Positions 16,296 through 26,495 of a DNA stretch of 64,000 nt are shown in pieces. The translations under genes and the position numbers were made by a program. Origin of the DNA: Hamadaea flava. GTDB lineage: Bacteria > Actinomycetota > Actinomycetes > Mycobacteriales > Micromonosporaceae. The notes below the pieces were generated by a model. That model searched no databases and was not told the origin of the DNA. It was given only the letters and a program-made list of their open reading frames with translations. Position 1 is the stretch's first letter; each line of letters opens with the position of its first letter. The DNA lies in contig NZ_JAMZDZ010000001.1 of NCBI RefSeq assembly GCF_024172085.1, forward strand, positions 5,022,001 through 5,086,000, read 5' to 3'.

Positions 16296-18449
16296 GTGGG
16301 GAGGCAAGGTTCACACTACGGCGACGAATCGCCGTGGGCGGCCGGATGGTCCGGAAACGGACCAGAACCGGCATCTGACCAGCCCGAATCTGGTTATCCA
16401 CCGGATTATCCACAGGCTCCAGCCGACTATCCACAAGCTTATCCACAGGCTGCCACGCCACAAACCGGACGTTATCCACAGGCTGCGCAAAACCCTCCAC
16501 AGGCCACCGCGCACCCTCAGTCTCGACCGTCCGGCACGGTCTACGGCTCCGTTCCCCCGAGTGGTACGCCCACCGCAGGCCGTTCACCGCGCGCCTCGGG
16601 ATCGGCCTCGGTCCCGCCGTCCGGCCCGATGCCCGGCCCGTCCTCGCCTTGGGCGCCGCCCCCACCACCGCCGTCGTCCACCCCGATATCCACAGGTCAG
16701 CAGCCCGGTGCCGGGCGGGTCTACGGCAGCGCGGCGATGCCGCCCGGCGCGCCGCAGTCCCCGCCACCGGGATCCCCCCAGTGGGGCCAGCCGCCGGCCT
16801 CGCCGCCGCCGGGCTTCCCGCGAGCGGGCTCCCAGCCGCCGGACTTCCAGCAGCAGGGCTTCCCATCGCCGGACTTCCACCAGCAGGGCGAGCAGCAGCC
16901 GGGCTACCAGTCGCAGCGCGAACAGCCGTGGGGAGAGCAGCAGCCGGGCTACCAATCGCAGCGCGAGCAGCAGTGGGGCGACCCGCGATCGGCCACTCCA
17001 CCGCCGGTTCGGCCGGGCGCCGCTTCGGCCGAGCCGCCTGAGCCGCCGCGCAAGGGCCGCCGCGGCCTGTGGATCTCGCTGGCGACGGTACTCGTCCTCG
17101 TGCTGGCCGCGGCCGGCGGCGCAGTCGCGTTCGCGCCGGATCGCGTACGCGAACTGCTGGGGCAGACGACCCCGGTCAACTCCTGGTCGCCGGACGCGGT
17201 GGCGAGCGCGGCCGGAGTCCTGTCCGCGGCGACCGGCACCGCGCCGACCGCCGAGCAGGTCAAGGCGGCTCTCGAAGAGCTGCGTACGCACACCGACCTG
17301 GGTCCGTCGGTCAGCGTCTCGGTGGTGGACGTGGCGACCGGGGAGAGCCTCTACGACGCCGGTTCCTCGCATCCGGCCGTCCCGGCGTCGACCACGAAGA
17401 TGGCGACCGCCGCCTCCGTCCTCGCCACGCGAGGACCGGACTACCGCATGACCACGAAAGCGGTGGCCGGGCCGAACGAAGGTGAGGTCGTGCTGGTCGG
17501 CGCGGGCGACCCGACGCTGACCGCCGGCGCGACCGGGTACTACCCGGGCGCAGGGCGCCTCGACCAGCTCGCCGCGCAGGTGAAGACGGCGCTCGGCGGG
17601 AAGTCGCCGACGAAGCTGATCTACGACACGTCGATCTACACGGGATCGTCGATCGCCGAGGGCTGGGACGACGACGCCGCCGTCGGCCCGTACGGCGCCC
17701 GGACGACCGCGCTTGCGATCGACGGCGCGCGGACGAGCCCCAAGCGGCCCAAGAACATCGACGACCTGCACGCCGGGCAGGCCCGGTCGGCGCAGCCGGA
17801 CAAGGCCGCCGCGCTCGCCTTCGCCAAGCTGCTCGGGGTTCCGGCGTCCTCGGTGACGGCCGGAACGGCCCCGTCCGGTGCCCAGCAGCTCGGCGCGGTG
17901 CAGTCGCCCCGGATCGAGAGCCTGGTCGAGATCATGCTCGAGGAGAGCGACAACGTGGTGGCCGAGGCGCTGGCCCGCCAGGTCGCGCTCGCCAAGGGAC
18001 AGCCGGGCAGCTACGCCGGCGCTGGGACCGCCATCAAGCAGGTGCTCGGTGAGTTGGGCGTACCCACGACGGGCGTGGTGATCAAGGACGGCTCGGGACT
18101 GTCCCGGCTGGACCGGCAGCCGCCCGCCATGCAGACGGCGCTGCTCGCCCAGGCCGCCGGAGACAAGCATCCGCAACTGCGCTCGCTGTTCGCGGGACTG
18201 CCTGTCGGCGGCTGGTCCGGGACGTTGTCCGATCGGAACACGACCACCGCGGGCACTCCGGAGTCCGGGGCGGGCGTGGTTCGGGCGAAGACCGGAACGC
18301 TCACCGGCGTGGCCGCGATCGCCGGGATCGTCGTCACGAAGGACGGCCGGCTGCTCGCCTTCTCATTCCTCGCCGACGCCGTGCCCTCCGGGACGGACAC
18401 CGCCCGGGAACGCCTCGACGCGATGACGAACGCCCTCGCCGCCCTCTGA
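16296..18449 (+). CDS. dacB: PBP4-type D-alanyl-D-alanine carboxypeptidase/endopeptidase
   Basis: A 717-residue class C penicillin-binding protein that trims peptidoglycan peptides. The first 245 or so residues are a cytoplasmic, Pro/Gln/Tyr-rich low-complexity region including YPQA repeats. A single membrane helix follows (about 252-275), then the extracellular PBP domain with SxxK at Ser365-Lys368 (PASTTKM), SxN at Ser551-Asn553 (ESDN) and KTG at 665-667. The typical domain is present at full length. The start is the GTG at 16296 after GGGAGGG. The YPQA repeats use TAT-CCA-CAG codons, unlike the rest of the gene, and create DnaA-box-like sequences (separate entry). Mycobacteria have the same gene beside ppa, but usually with a shorter N-terminus. 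Confidence 0.9.
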   Translation: MGRQGSHYGDESPWAAGWSGNGPEPASDQPESGYPPDYPQAPADYPQAYPQAATPQTGRYPQAAQNPPQATAHPQSRPSGTVYGSVPPSGTPTAGRSPRASGSASVPPSGPMPGPSSPWAPPPPPPSSTPISTGQQPGAGRVYGSAAMPPGAPQSPPPGSPQWGQPPASPPPGFPRAGSQPPDFQQQGFPSPDFHQQGEQQPGYQSQREQPWGEQQPGYQSQREQQWGDPRSATPPPVRPGAASAEPPEPPRKGRRGLWISLATVLVLVLAAAGGAVAFAPDRVRELLGQTTPVNSWSPDAVASAAGVLSAATGTAPTAEQVKAALEELRTHTDLGPSVSVSVVDVATGESLYDAGSSHPAVPASTTKMATAASVLATRGPDYRMTTKAVAGPNEGEVVLVGAGDPTLTAGATGYYPGAGRLDQLAAQVKTALGGKSPTKLIYDTSIYTGSSIAEGWDDDAAVGPYGARTTALAIDGARTSPKRPKNIDDLHAGQARSAQPDKAAALAFAKLLGVPASSVTAGTAPSGAQQLGAVQSPRIESLVEIMLEESDNVVAEALARQVALAKGQPGSYAGAGTAIKQVLGELGVPTTGVVIKDGSGLSRLDRQPPAMQTALLAQAAGDKHPQLRSLFAGLPVGGWSGTLSDRNTTTAGTPESGAGVVRAKTGTLTGVAAIAGIVVTKDGRLLAFSFLADAVPSGTDTARERLDAMTNALAAL
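16394..16480 (+). promoter_or_regulatory. Cluster of DnaA-box-like sequences inside dacB
   Basis: Five 9-mers lie here: TTATCCACC (16394), TTATCCACA (16406), CTATCCACA (16427), TTATCCACA (16439) and TTATCCACA (16472). The spacings are 12, 21, 12 and 33 nt, and all are on the same strand. A sixth, ATATCCACA, is at 16686, read in another codon phase through a rare ATA codon. TTATCCACA matches the bacterial DnaA-box consensus. Whether DnaA binds here is not shown by sequence. Confidence 0.55.
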
Positions 18450-18493
18450 CACCCCGCGCCCCTGACCCCCCTCGCGCCCCTGACACGCGCTGG

Positions 18494-18572
18494 CGCGTTC
18501 CCTGCAGATCACGGTTACGCAGCCCAAACCGGCCCAAGATCACATGCTGATCCGTGATCTGCAGGGAACGCG
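18494..18572. repeat. Intergenic palindrome family 1, copy B
   Basis: A perfect 21-nt inverted repeat: left arm 18494-18514, right arm 18552-18572, centred on CCCTGCAGATCACGG. The 37-nt loop contains GGTTACGCA-like and GCCCAAGATC sequences shared with copy C. It follows dacB and precedes the S8 protease gene, both on the plus strand. Confidence 0.75.
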
Positions 18573-18679
18573 GCGGGCGAGAAGCCGGAACGGGGTGACC
18601 GAGACGCGGGGTTGACGGGTAGGCGACAGGTCGAAGTGTCGGCGGGGTCAGGCGGCCGAACTGGGGCAAGATCTGCCGT

Positions 18680-21196
18680 ATGTTTTCGCGGCTTTTGTTG
18701 CCACTTGCACTAGTTGTCGTATCTATCCCTGCCCCCGCGAGCGCGGCGACCCACGCGACAGGGGCGACACAGGAAGAACGAGTCAGCCTGGTGTCGCGCT
18801 ACACCGCCGCGAAGACGAGCGCGCTCGCGCGTACGGATCGTTCGCTGCTGGGGCGTACGGACAGCGCTCAGGTGAGCGTGCTGGTGAAGCTGGCCAACGA
18901 TCCCGTGGCGACCTATCGGGGCGGCGTTGCGGGGTTCCCGGCGACCAGTCCGGCGATCACCGGGCGGCCGTTGTGGGGCGGCCCGGCCGAGCAGGCGTAC
19001 GAGCGGTTCCTGGCCCAGCAGGAGGACGCCTTCGGCACGGCGGTCGCCCACGTGCCCGGCGTACGCCTGGGGCAGCGGCTGCGCACCGTCTACGGCGGAC
19101 TGGCGCTGACCGTCCCGGCGAACCGGGTCGGCGACCTCCTCAAGATCCACGGCGTCGTCGCCGTCCAGCGTGACCAGGTACGCCAGCCGCTGACCGACGC
19201 GAGCACCAAGTTCATCGGGGCGGACACCGTGCAGCAGTCCCTCGGCGGTCCGGCCGACGCGGGCAAGGGTGTGATCTTCGGGGTGCTCGATACCGGCGCG
19301 TGGCCGGAACACCCGTCCTTCGCCGACCAGGGCAACCTGTCCGCCCCGCCGGCGAAGGCCGACGGCAAGGCTCGGGCCTGCGACTTCGGCACGAACCCGG
19401 TGACCGGCGTGAAGTTCCGGTGCAACCACAAGCTCATCGGCGGGCAGCCGTTCCTGGACGCGTACTTGACGGCGCACGAGGGCGAGAAGTATCGCAGCGC
19501 CCGCGACAGCGACGGCCACGGTACGCACACCGCCTCGACCTCCGCCGGCGACGTTCTGAGCAGTGCCAAGGTGTTCGGGGTCGAACGCGGCCCGCTGCGG
19601 GGAGTCGCGCCCGGTGCCTGGGTCAGCGTCTACAAGGTCTGCGGCGCCGAGGGCTGCTTCTCGTCCGACTCCGCAGCCGCCGTCGCGCAGGCCGTCAAGG
19701 ACGGTGTACGCGTCATCAACTTCTCCATCTCGGGTGGCACCGACCCCGAGACCGATCCGGTCGAGCTGGCCTTCCTGGACGCGTACGCCGCGGGGGTGTT
19801 CGTCGCCGCGTCGGCGGGCAACGAGGGTCCGGAGGCCGAGACGGTGAACCACCTGTCGCCCTGGGTCACCACAGTCGCGGCGAGTACGCAGCGGCGCGAG
19901 TTCGACTCGACGATCACCCTGAAGGCCCCCGGCGCGAAGGACCTGACGCTGACCGGATCGAGCATCACCGCCGGAATCGACGCGGCGACCCCGGTCGTGC
20001 AGGCCAAAGACGTCAAGGGGTACGACGGCGGCGCGCTCTGCCTGACGAAGCCGAAGAAGAACCTCTTCCAGGGCAAGATCGTCGTCTGTCAACGCGGTGA
20101 GAACGCGCGGGTCGAGAAGGGCTACTTCGTCAAGCAGGGCGGCGGACTCGGGATGCTGCTCTACAACCCCACGCTCCAGGACACCGAGACGGACAACCAC
20201 TGGCTGCCGACCGTCCATCTCGCAACCGGTGCTCAGCTTTCGGCGTACCTGAAGAACAAGGGCGTGACGGCCAGCTTCACCGCGGGGCGCGCCACGCCGG
20301 GGAATGGCTCGCATGAGCCGCCAGGAGTGCAGTCAGCCGGGCGGGGCGACGTGATGGCGGCGTTCTCCTCGCGCGGGCCCGGCGGGCTCGCGTTGAAGCC
20401 GGACGTGACCGCGCCCGGCGTGCAGATCCTGGCCGGGACCACGCCGACGCCCGAGGACCCGACCGGCGGCCCGGCCGGGCAGTACTTCCAGGCCATCGCG
20501 GGCACCTCGATGTCGGGACCGCATGTCGCGGGCGCGGGCATCCTGCTGCGCGCGTCGCATCCGAACTGGACGCCCGGTCAGATCAAGTCCGCGCTGATGA
20601 CGACGGCCGTGACCAAGGTCGTCAAGGAGGACCTGAAGACGCCGGCCGACCCGTTCGACTACGGCGCGGGCCGGATCGCGGTCGACGTCGCCGTCAACCC
20701 GGGCCTGACCTTCGACGAGACCGCCGACCGGATGGCCGCACTGGCCGCGGACCCGGTCGACGCGGTGCGGCTCAACACGCCGTCGATCAACGCGCCGGTC
20801 ATGCCGGGCCGGCTCACCGCCGTCCGGACCGTCGAGAACGTCTCGGGTCACCTCCAGACCTACCGGCTGACCAGCACTTCACCGACCAAGTCCGCGATCA
20901 CCGTCGATCCGCCGACGCTCACGCTCGCACCCGGGCCACCGGCCGGTTCGCGGTGGGCATCGCCTCGTGGGCGCCGAAGCGCCAGCTCTTCGGCGAGGTC
21001 CGGCTCGTGCCCGTCGGCGGCTCGGTCCCCACGCTGCACCTGCCGGTCGCGTTCGTCCCGCAACAGGGCGCGGTTGCGCTCGCCGCGAAGTGTTCCGGCT
21101 CGTCGTGCTCCTTCACCGCGACCAACAAGGGGTACGCCGAAGCCCGTGTCTCGATGGCGTCACGCTTTCCGTCCGGGGCCGCCGTCGGCCACGTGA
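18680..21196 (+). CDS. Secreted subtilisin-like (S8) protease with PA domain, frameshifted near 20935
   Basis: The frame starts with a signal peptide (MFSRLLLPLALVVV, cleavage after ASA) and an I9-type propeptide (about 50-175). The S8 catalytic domain has Asp204 (GVLDTGAWPEHPSF), His280 (GHGTHTAS) and Ser610 (GTSMSGPH). A protease-associated insert (about 420-540) lies between His and Ser, as in Vpr-like or plant-type subtilisins. From about residue 752 the reading frame becomes meaningless and ends at 21196, while the natural continuation (fibronectin-like and C-terminal region) is found in the -1 frame. Either a base was lost in the CCCGGG run at about 20930-20935 or the assembly has an error. 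The catalytic domain is intact, so a shortened protease could still be made. Nothing else in the area suggests its substrate. Confidence 0.8.
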   Translation: MFSRLLLPLALVVVSIPAPASAATHATGATQEERVSLVSRYTAAKTSALARTDRSLLGRTDSAQVSVLVKLANDPVATYRGGVAGFPATSPAITGRPLWGGPAEQAYERFLAQQEDAFGTAVAHVPGVRLGQRLRTVYGGLALTVPANRVGDLLKIHGVVAVQRDQVRQPLTDASTKFIGADTVQQSLGGPADAGKGVIFGVLDTGAWPEHPSFADQGNLSAPPAKADGKARACDFGTNPVTGVKFRCNHKLIGGQPFLDAYLTAHEGEKYRSARDSDGHGTHTASTSAGDVLSSAKVFGVERGPLRGVAPGAWVSVYKVCGAEGCFSSDSAAAVAQAVKDGVRVINFSISGGTDPETDPVELAFLDAYAAGVFVAASAGNEGPEAETVNHLSPWVTTVAASTQRREFDSTITLKAPGAKDLTLTGSSITAGIDAATPVVQAKDVKGYDGGALCLTKPKKNLFQGKIVVCQRGENARVEKGYFVKQGGGLGMLLYNPTLQDTETDNHWLPTVHLATGAQLSAYLKNKGVTASFTAGRATPGNGSHEPPGVQSAGRGDVMAAFSSRGPGGLALKPDVTAPGVQILAGTTPTPEDPTGGPAGQYFQAIAGTSMSGPHVAGAGILLRASHPNWTPGQIKSALMTTAVTKVVKEDLKTPADPFDYGAGRIAVDVAVNPGLTFDETADRMAALAADPVDAVRLNTPSINAPVMPGRLTAVRTVENVSGHLQTYRLTSTSPTKSAITVDPPTLTLAPGPPAGSRWASPRGRRSASSSARSGSCPSAARSPRCTCRSRSSRNRARLRSPRSVPARRAPSPRPTRGTPKPVSRWRHAFRPGPPSAT

Positions 21197-21963
21197 CCGG
21201 GGCGTCGCGTACGTCGCTGGACACGATCGGACGGTCGAAGGTGACCCTCGCCGGGATCACGCCGGGCAAGCCGTCGCTGTCCACCGCGACCGGATCCTTC
21301 TACCAGCGGCCGGACGCGACCGCCGACCCGATCGGCGACGAGGAGATCATCAACTACGACACCCCCGAGTTCCAGTACGCCGGCCAGGCGTACACGCGGA
21401 TCGGGGTGACCTCCGACGGCTATCTGGTGGTCGGCGGCGGGACCGGCCAGGACGTCACGCCGGAGCCGAACGGGCTGCCGGACCCGAAGCGCCCCAACAA
21501 CATCCTCGCTCCGTTCTGGACCGACCTCGACGGCACGTCCGCCGGGGGCATCCGGGTCGACGTGCTCGACCGTGAGGGCGCCCGGTGGATCGTCGTGGAC
21601 TGGGACGTCACCGTGTTCGGAACATCCTCGGCGCGGCGCTTCCAGGTGTGGCTGCCGCTGACCGGAGTTTCGCCTTCAGCGAACATCCGGTACGCCTACG
21701 ACCCGTCGGCGCTGCCGAAGGCCCCGCCCGGTGGGCTGAAGTACCTCGTCGGCGCGGAGAACGTGGCGGGGTCCGCCGGGGACGCGTTGTCCGGCCTGCC
21801 GAAGGGCGACTTGTCGGTGCCGACCACCGCCGGTAAGCCGGGCGGGTCGCTGACCTACTCGGTCACGCTCACCGGGGGCACCGCCGGGTCGGTCACGACC
21901 TCGATGACGTCGTCCACCGTCCCCGGAACGACCGTCCTCCACACCCCCCTTGCCGCCCCCTGA
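20935..21963 (+). pseudogene. Displaced C-terminal part of the S8 protease
   Basis: This frame continues the protease sequence after the shift: ATGRFAVGIASWAPK joins smoothly to the preceding LTLAPG. It has two beta-rich regions, a pair of cysteines (KCSGSSC) and a segment around TPEFQYAGQAYTRIGVTSDG that resembles the nidogen-like or C-terminal beta domains of large secreted subtilases. The first in-frame GTG (20953) has no ribosome-binding site, so independent translation is unlikely. It would complete a protein of roughly 1090 residues. Confidence 0.7.
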
Positions 21964-21990
21964 CGGCCCCACCCCCGCGGCCTGACCGTG

Positions 21991-22048
21991 CGATCATGAA
22001 CTGACGGTCGTGATCGTGCGGCGTGTCGCGTACTCAGGTTCATGATCG
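21991..22048. repeat. Intergenic GATCATG palindrome
   Basis: Inverted arms CGATCATGAACTGA (21991-22004) and TCAGGTTCATGATCG (22034-22048), with one unpaired base, follow the protease gene. A lone half-site CATGATCAACG lies at about 22061. It could terminate the protease transcript. Confidence 0.6.
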
Positions 22049-22154
22049 ATCCGGCGCAGGCATGATCAACGCCGCCAGAGTCCGGCCAGGAAAGGGGGCG
22101 GGGTCCAGCCGGGAAAGGGTCCAGCGTCACTGCTTGGCGGCCATCCGGGCTCGA

Positions 22155-22160
22155 TAGTCT
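22155..22160 (+). promoter_or_regulatory. Leaderless -10 box (TAGTCT) for hpt
   Basis: TAGTCT ends 7 nt before the ATG at 22168; no Shine-Dalgarno sequence is apparent. Confidence 0.55.
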
Positions 22161-22167
22161 GTAAGGC

Positions 22168-22740
22168 ATGGCTGATCTGCCCGGGTGGTATGACAACGAC
22201 ATCGACCGCGTGATCGTCTCCGAGGACGACATCCGCGCCAAGACCGATGAGCTGGCCAAACAGGTCGCTGCGGACTACGCGCAGGCGGACAGCGTACTGC
22301 TGGTCTGTGTGCTCAAGGGCGCGGTCATGTTCATGGCCGACTTCGCCCGCGCGCTGAGCCGCTACGGCCCGCCAGCCGAACTCGAGTTCATGGCGGTCTC
22401 CTCGTACGGCCAGGGGATGACCTCCAGCGGGGTGGTCCGCATTCTCAAGGACCTCGACCGAGACATCGCCGGCAAGCGCGTGATCGTGGTCGAGGACATC
22501 GTCGACTCCGGGCTGACCCTGAGTTGGCTGCTCAAGTACCTCGAATCGCGGTCCGCCGCGAGCGTGGACGTCGTGGCTCTGCTCCGCAAGCCCGACGCGA
22601 TCAAGGTGCCGGTCCCGGTGAAGTATGTCGGGTTCGACATTCCGAGCGAGTTCGTGGTCGGATACGGCCTGGACTATGCGGAGCGGTACCGTGACATGCC
22701 ATATGTCGGAGTTCTAAAGCCAGAGGTATACCAGAGATAG
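22168..22740 (+). CDS. hpt: Hypoxanthine phosphoribosyltransferase
   Basis: A 190-residue purine salvage enzyme that makes IMP (and probably GMP) from hypoxanthine or guanine and PRPP. The PRPP-binding motif is [17 protein letters not shown] near residues 108-124. The catalytic flexible-loop region [11 protein letters not shown] (about 78) and the base-binding [16 protein letters not shown]-terminus are also present. The length is typical. The gene lies 160 bp upstream of ftsH in the same direction, the usual actinobacterial order. Confidence 0.96.
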   Translation: MADLPGWYDNDIDRVIVSEDDIRAKTDELAKQVAADYAQADSVLLVCVLKGAVMFMADFARALSRYGPPAELEFMAVSSYGQGMTSSGVVRILKDLDRDIAGKRVIVVEDIVDSGLTLSWLLKYLESRSAASVDVVALLRKPDAIKVPVPVKYVGFDIPSEFVVGYGLDYAERYRDMPYVGVLKPEVYQR

Positions 22741-22829
22741 CGGTTACGGGTCTACGAGGCGTAGGCCCGCCGTCTCTCAGGGTGTTCACAGGGGCGCGCT
22801 GTTGCGGCAAGTGTGACATCTACGGTGTA

Positions 22830-22848
22830 CCGTCAAGTGACCTGACGG
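22830..22848. promoter_or_regulatory. Small inverted repeat upstream of ftsH
   Basis: CCGTCA and TGACGG, separated by 7 nt, lie about 50 nt before the ftsH start, downstream of a possible TACGGT -10 box at 22821. It could be an operator or a leader hairpin; no family match is recognised. Confidence 0.3.
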
Positions 22849-22899
22849 CCTACGTATCGATCGGGAGGTTTCGGGTGCGCCGCACCCGACAACAACGGT

Positions 22900-24921
22900 A
22901 TGGAGCGACTCCCCTTTTATAAGCGCCCGTGGTTCTGGTTCGTGCTAGTCGCGGCCGCGATCGCGGTGTTCTTCGCGACCTACAGCAGCTCGGGGACCTA
23001 CCGCGACGTCGATACCTCGGTCGCGCTCGCAGAGCTCAACAAGCCGGACAATGTCAAGAAGGTCCTGATTCAGGACAAGGAGCAGACGATCCAGCTCGAA
23101 CTGGCCAACAAGGCCAAGTTCGGCAGCGTCGAGACCGACAAGATCCAGGCCGAGTATCCCGCGCAGAGCGCCGACTACATCTTCGACCAGGTGCGCAACG
23201 CGAACCTCGCCGACGGCGGTAGCTACAACACCGAGGTCACCCAGGACTCCTGGATCACCTCGCTGATCTTCTCCTTCGCGCCGCTGCTGCTCATCGTCCT
23301 GTTCTTCTTCATCATGATGTCGCAGATGCAGGGCGGCGGCTCCCGGGTGCTCAACTTCGGCAAGTCCAAGGCCAAACTGGTCAGCAAGGACATGCCGAAG
23401 ACCACCTTCGCCGACGTGGCCGGGGCCGAGGAAGCGGTCGAGGAACTGCACGAGATCAAGGACTTCCTGCAGAACCCGTCGAAATACCAGGCGCTGGGCG
23501 CGAAGATCCCGAAGGGCGTACTGCTCTTCGGTCCGCCCGGAACCGGTAAGACGCTGCTCGCCCGGGCAGTCGCCGGGGAAGCGGGCGTCCCGTTCTACTC
23601 GATCTCCGGCTCGGACTTCGTCGAGATGTTCGTCGGTGTCGGTGCGTCCCGCGTACGCGATCTCTTCGAGCAGGCGAAGTCGAACGCTCCGGCGATCGTC
23701 TTCGTCGACGAGATCGACGCCGTCGGCCGGCACCGTGGCGCCGGCCTCGGCGGTGGCCACGACGAGCGCGAACAGACGCTGAACCAGCTGCTCGTCGAGA
23801 TGGACGGCTTCGACGCGAAGGGCGGCGTCATCCTGATCGCCGCCACCAACCGGCCGGACATCCTCGACCCGGCGCTGCTGCGCCCGGGTCGGTTCGACCG
23901 GCAGATCGCCGTCGACACGCCGGACATGGAGGGCCGCAAGGCGATCCTCCGCGTGCACGCCAAGGGCAAGCCGTTCACGCCGGACGTCGACCTCGACGCG
24001 GTGGCTCGGCGTACGCCGGGCTTCACGGGCGCCGACCTCGCGAACGTGATCAACGAGTCGGCGCTGCTGACCGCCCGCAACGACAAGCGTGCGATCACCA
24101 ACGACTTCCTCGAGGAGTCGATCGACCGCGTCGTCGCCGGTCCGCAGCGGCGTACTCGGGTCATGTCGGACCACGAGAAGAAGATCACGGCCTACCACGA
24201 GGGCGGGCACGCCCTGGTGGCGCACGCGATGCCGCACTCGGCCCCGGTCCACAAGGTCACCATCCTGTCGCGCGGGCGGTCGCTCGGGCACACGCTGGTC
24301 CTGCCGACCGAGGACAAGTACACGCAGACGCGGGCCGAGATGATCGACACCCTGGCGTACGCGCTGGGCGGCCGGGCCGCCGAGGAACTCGTCTTCCACG
24401 AGCCCACCACCGGCGCCGGCAACGACATCGAGAAGGCGTCGGCGATCGCCCGAGCCATGGTCACTCAGTACGGCATGAGTTCCAAGCTCGGCGCGGTCAA
24501 GTACGGGACCAGCGGTGACGAGCCCTTCCTGGGTCGTAGCTACGGCCACGAGAAGGACTACTCCGACTCGGTCGCGGCCGAGATCGACTCCGAAGTGCGG
24601 GCGCTGATCGAGCTGGCTCACGACGAGGCCTACGCGGTTCTCGTCGAGTACCGGGACGTGCTCGACAACATCGTGCTGGAGCTGATCGAGAAGGAGACCC
24701 TCTCGACGGCCGACATGAACCGGATCTGCGCGCGGGTCACCAAGCGTCCGCCGATGGCTCCGTTCAACGGGTTCGGGAAGCGTACGCCGTCCGACCTGCC
24801 GCCGGTGCAGACCGCGGCGGAGCGTGCGGCCGCCGGTTCGGCCTCGGCCGGCTCGGCGCCCGCGACCGGCGCTCCGCAGTCGGTGGCCGACGGCGCGACC
24901 CTGATCGAGGGGTCGAACTGA
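22900..24921 (+). CDS. ftsH: ATP-dependent zinc metalloprotease FtsH
   Basis: A 673-residue membrane-anchored AAA+ protease for quality control of membrane and some soluble proteins. Membrane helices lie at about 10-27 and 118-142, bracketing a periplasmic domain. The AAA module has Walker A GPPGTGKT (211-218), Walker [12 protein letters not shown] and the second region of homology [20 protein letters not shown]. The zinc site is HEGGH (433-437). The pore loop [14 protein letters not shown] is present. The C-terminal tail after residue 620 is short and Ala/Ser-rich. The ATG at 22900 is the only good start in frame, but no strong ribosome-binding site is seen. folE begins 14 nt after the stop. 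Confidence 0.96.
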   Translation: MERLPFYKRPWFWFVLVAAAIAVFFATYSSSGTYRDVDTSVALAELNKPDNVKKVLIQDKEQTIQLELANKAKFGSVETDKIQAEYPAQSADYIFDQVRNANLADGGSYNTEVTQDSWITSLIFSFAPLLLIVLFFFIMMSQMQGGGSRVLNFGKSKAKLVSKDMPKTTFADVAGAEEAVEELHEIKDFLQNPSKYQALGAKIPKGVLLFGPPGTGKTLLARAVAGEAGVPFYSISGSDFVEMFVGVGASRVRDLFEQAKSNAPAIVFVDEIDAVGRHRGAGLGGGHDEREQTLNQLLVEMDGFDAKGGVILIAATNRPDILDPALLRPGRFDRQIAVDTPDMEGRKAILRVHAKGKPFTPDVDLDAVARRTPGFTGADLANVINESALLTARNDKRAITNDFLEESIDRVVAGPQRRTRVMSDHEKKITAYHEGGHALVAHAMPHSAPVHKVTILSRGRSLGHTLVLPTEDKYTQTRAEMIDTLAYALGGRAAEELVFHEPTTGAGNDIEKASAIARAMVTQYGMSSKLGAVKYGTSGDEPFLGRSYGHEKDYSDSVAAEIDSEVRALIELAHDEAYAVLVEYRDVLDNIVLELIEKETLSTADMNRICARVTKRPPMAPFNGFGKRTPSDLPPVQTAAERAAAGSASAGSAPATGAPQSVADGATLIEGSN

Positions 24922-24935
24922 ACAGCAGCACCTCG

Positions 24936-25613
24936 GTGACCCCGGACCCCGCTGACGCGGGCTCCGGGGTCACCGCCGCTTCCGAACTCGACCTGCTCGC
25001 CGCCCGTCTCGTCGACGGGTCGATCAACGGCGGCCCCGTCGAGAAGGCGGTCGACCTCGAACGCATCGAACGCGCCGTACGCGAGATCCTGATCGCCGTC
25101 GGCGAGGACCCGGACCGGGACGGTCTGGTCAAGACGCCCGAGCGGGTGGCCCGGGCCTACGCCGAACTCTTCGCCGGCCTCCGGGTGGACCCGCGGCGGG
25201 TGCTGCGGACCACGTTCGAGGCCGATCACGAGGAGATGGTGCTCGTCCGCGACATCGAAGTCTTCAGCCTCTGCGAACATCATCTGCTGCCTTTCCGGGG
25301 CGTGGCCCACATCGGCTACATCCCGAACGAGGACGGCCGGATCACCGGTCTGTCCAAACTGGCCCGGCTGGTCGAGGTGTACGCCCGCCGCCCGCAGGTT
25401 CAGGAGCGCCTCACCTCGCAGATCGCCGACCTGCTGGAGAGCCAGCTGGGCGCGCGTGGCGTGATCGTGGTGCTCGACTGCGAGCACATGTGCATGGAGA
25501 TGCGCGGCATCCGGAAGGCCGGCGCGCGTACGGTGACGAGCGCGGTGCGGGGCATCCTCCGCTCGGACTCCAAGACCCGCACCGAGGCGCTGACCCTCAT
25601 CAACAGCCGGTAG
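24936..25613 (+). CDS. folE: GTP cyclohydrolase I
   Basis: A 225-residue homodecameric enzyme converting GTP to 7,8-dihydroneopterin triphosphate, the first step of folate synthesis. Zinc ligands are in [10 protein letters not shown] and [28 protein letters not shown] and the substrate loop [20 protein letters not shown] are conserved. The first 35 residues are a non-conserved, acidic extension. The GTG at 24936 is used; an in-frame CTG overlapping the ftsH stop is a weaker option. In related genomes folP, folB and folK follow at once, but here they are 20 kb downstream. The stop is only 3 bp from the convergent next gene. Confidence 0.95.
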   Translation: MTPDPADAGSGVTAASELDLLAARLVDGSINGGPVEKAVDLERIERAVREILIAVGEDPDRDGLVKTPERVARAYAELFAGLRVDPRRVLRTTFEADHEEMVLVRDIEVFSLCEHHLLPFRGVAHIGYIPNEDGRITGLSKLARLVEVYARRPQVQERLTSQIADLLESQLGARGVIVVLDCEHMCMEMRGIRKAGARTVTSAVRGILRSDSKTRTEALTLINSR

Positions 25614-25616
25614 CCG

Positions 25617-26495
25617 TCAGGGGCACCAGCCGCGAGCCAGCAGCACCGCTCGCAGCTCCCGGAGGACGGCCGCCTGTTCGCGGTCGACGCGGTATCGGTG
25701 GACGCGCAGGACCCGCCAGTCCGCCTCCTCGTAGCCTTCGCCGCCGTCCCCGGGACGCGAGAACACCAGCGCCACCCGGAAACGCGGCCAGCCCAGTTCA
25801 GGCTGAAGCAGCACGCCCCGGGGACCTTCCACTGTGTAGTGCGGGATCGGCCGGGGCAGGCCCTGTTGCAGGATCGCCAGCCGGAGCCGGGACGCGTCGG
25901 CGTCACGGGAACGCCCGTCCGCCAGTTCGAAGGCGTGCTCTGCCTTCCGGTAGCCGCGGACTCCGGCACGGCTCTCGGCGTACGCGTGCAGCTCGTCGGG
26001 AGTGACCAGCGCCCGCGCGAGCAGTCCGTCGAGGGTGGGGATGGCCTGTTCCAGCGGGAGTGACGCGGCCAGGTCCCACGCGGTACGCCGTGGCGACGTG
26101 AGCATGAGCCCGTCGAGCACGTCGACGTCGCCGGGGTCGATGGTGGTCTGATGGACCTTGATCGCGGACCAGCCGCCCGGTTTGGCCGGCGGCGGGACGG
26201 TGACGTGCACCGGGTCCCCATAGTCGGCGGCGAGGTCGACGCCGTGCAGCCAGGCCGCCGACGTGTGCGAGAAGCAGGCCCGGCCCGGCAGCACGAGCGC
26301 GGCGGCGTGGCAGTCGACCCCATGGTCGAGCAGTACGCGCGAGTCGACGTAGATGTCGCGGCGGACCCGCCGCCAATCGTTGGTACGCAGTTGGTCGGTG
26401 GTCAGCAGCCCCTCGGCGACGGCGGCGCTGCCCCGGAACACCGTGAAGCTGAGTTCGGTCGGGCGGTCAAGCAGTTCCTCCATGACAGAGAACAT
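25617..26495 (-). CDS. AbiEi-like antitoxin-domain protein
   Basis: A 292-residue cytoplasmic protein of the kind annotated as type IV toxin-antitoxin AbiEi family antitoxin or DUF559-like. The N-terminal part (about 10-70) looks like the AbiEi winged-helix domain: an entry helix, TDQLRTNDWRRVRRDIYV, then RACFSHTSAAWLHGVDL. A C-terminal endonuclease-like fold is suggested by QPELGWPRFRVALVF and EEADWRVLRVHRYRV, but clear catalytic residues could not be assigned. No AbiEii nucleotidyltransferase toxin gene is adjacent. The ATG at 26495 is chosen; an ATG at 26483 is also possible. Confidence 0.65.
   Translation of the reverse strand: MFSVMEELLDRPTELSFTVFRGSAAVAEGLLTTDQLRTNDWRRVRRDIYVDSRVLLDHGVDCHAAALVLPGRACFSHTSAAWLHGVDLAADYGDPVHVTVPPPAKPGGWSAIKVHQTTIDPGDVDVLDGLMLTSPRRTAWDLAASLPLEQAIPTLDGLLARALVTPDELHAYAESRAGVRGYRKAEHAFELADGRSRDADASRLRLAILQQGLPRPIPHYTVEGPRGVLLQPELGWPRFRVALVFSRPGDGGEGYEEADWRVLRVHRYRVDREQAAVLRELRAVLLARGWCP

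Noticed and set aside
20925-20940. Programmed -1 frameshifting in the S8 protease gene
   Set aside because: The ACCCGGG sequence does not fit an X-XXY-YYZ slippery heptamer, and no downstream pseudoknot was evident; a single-base loss or sequence error is simpler.
22741-22899. A Crp site upstream of ftsH (GTGTGACATC at about 22811)
   Set aside because: Only one half-site TGTGA is present; the partner TCACA at the correct distance is missing.
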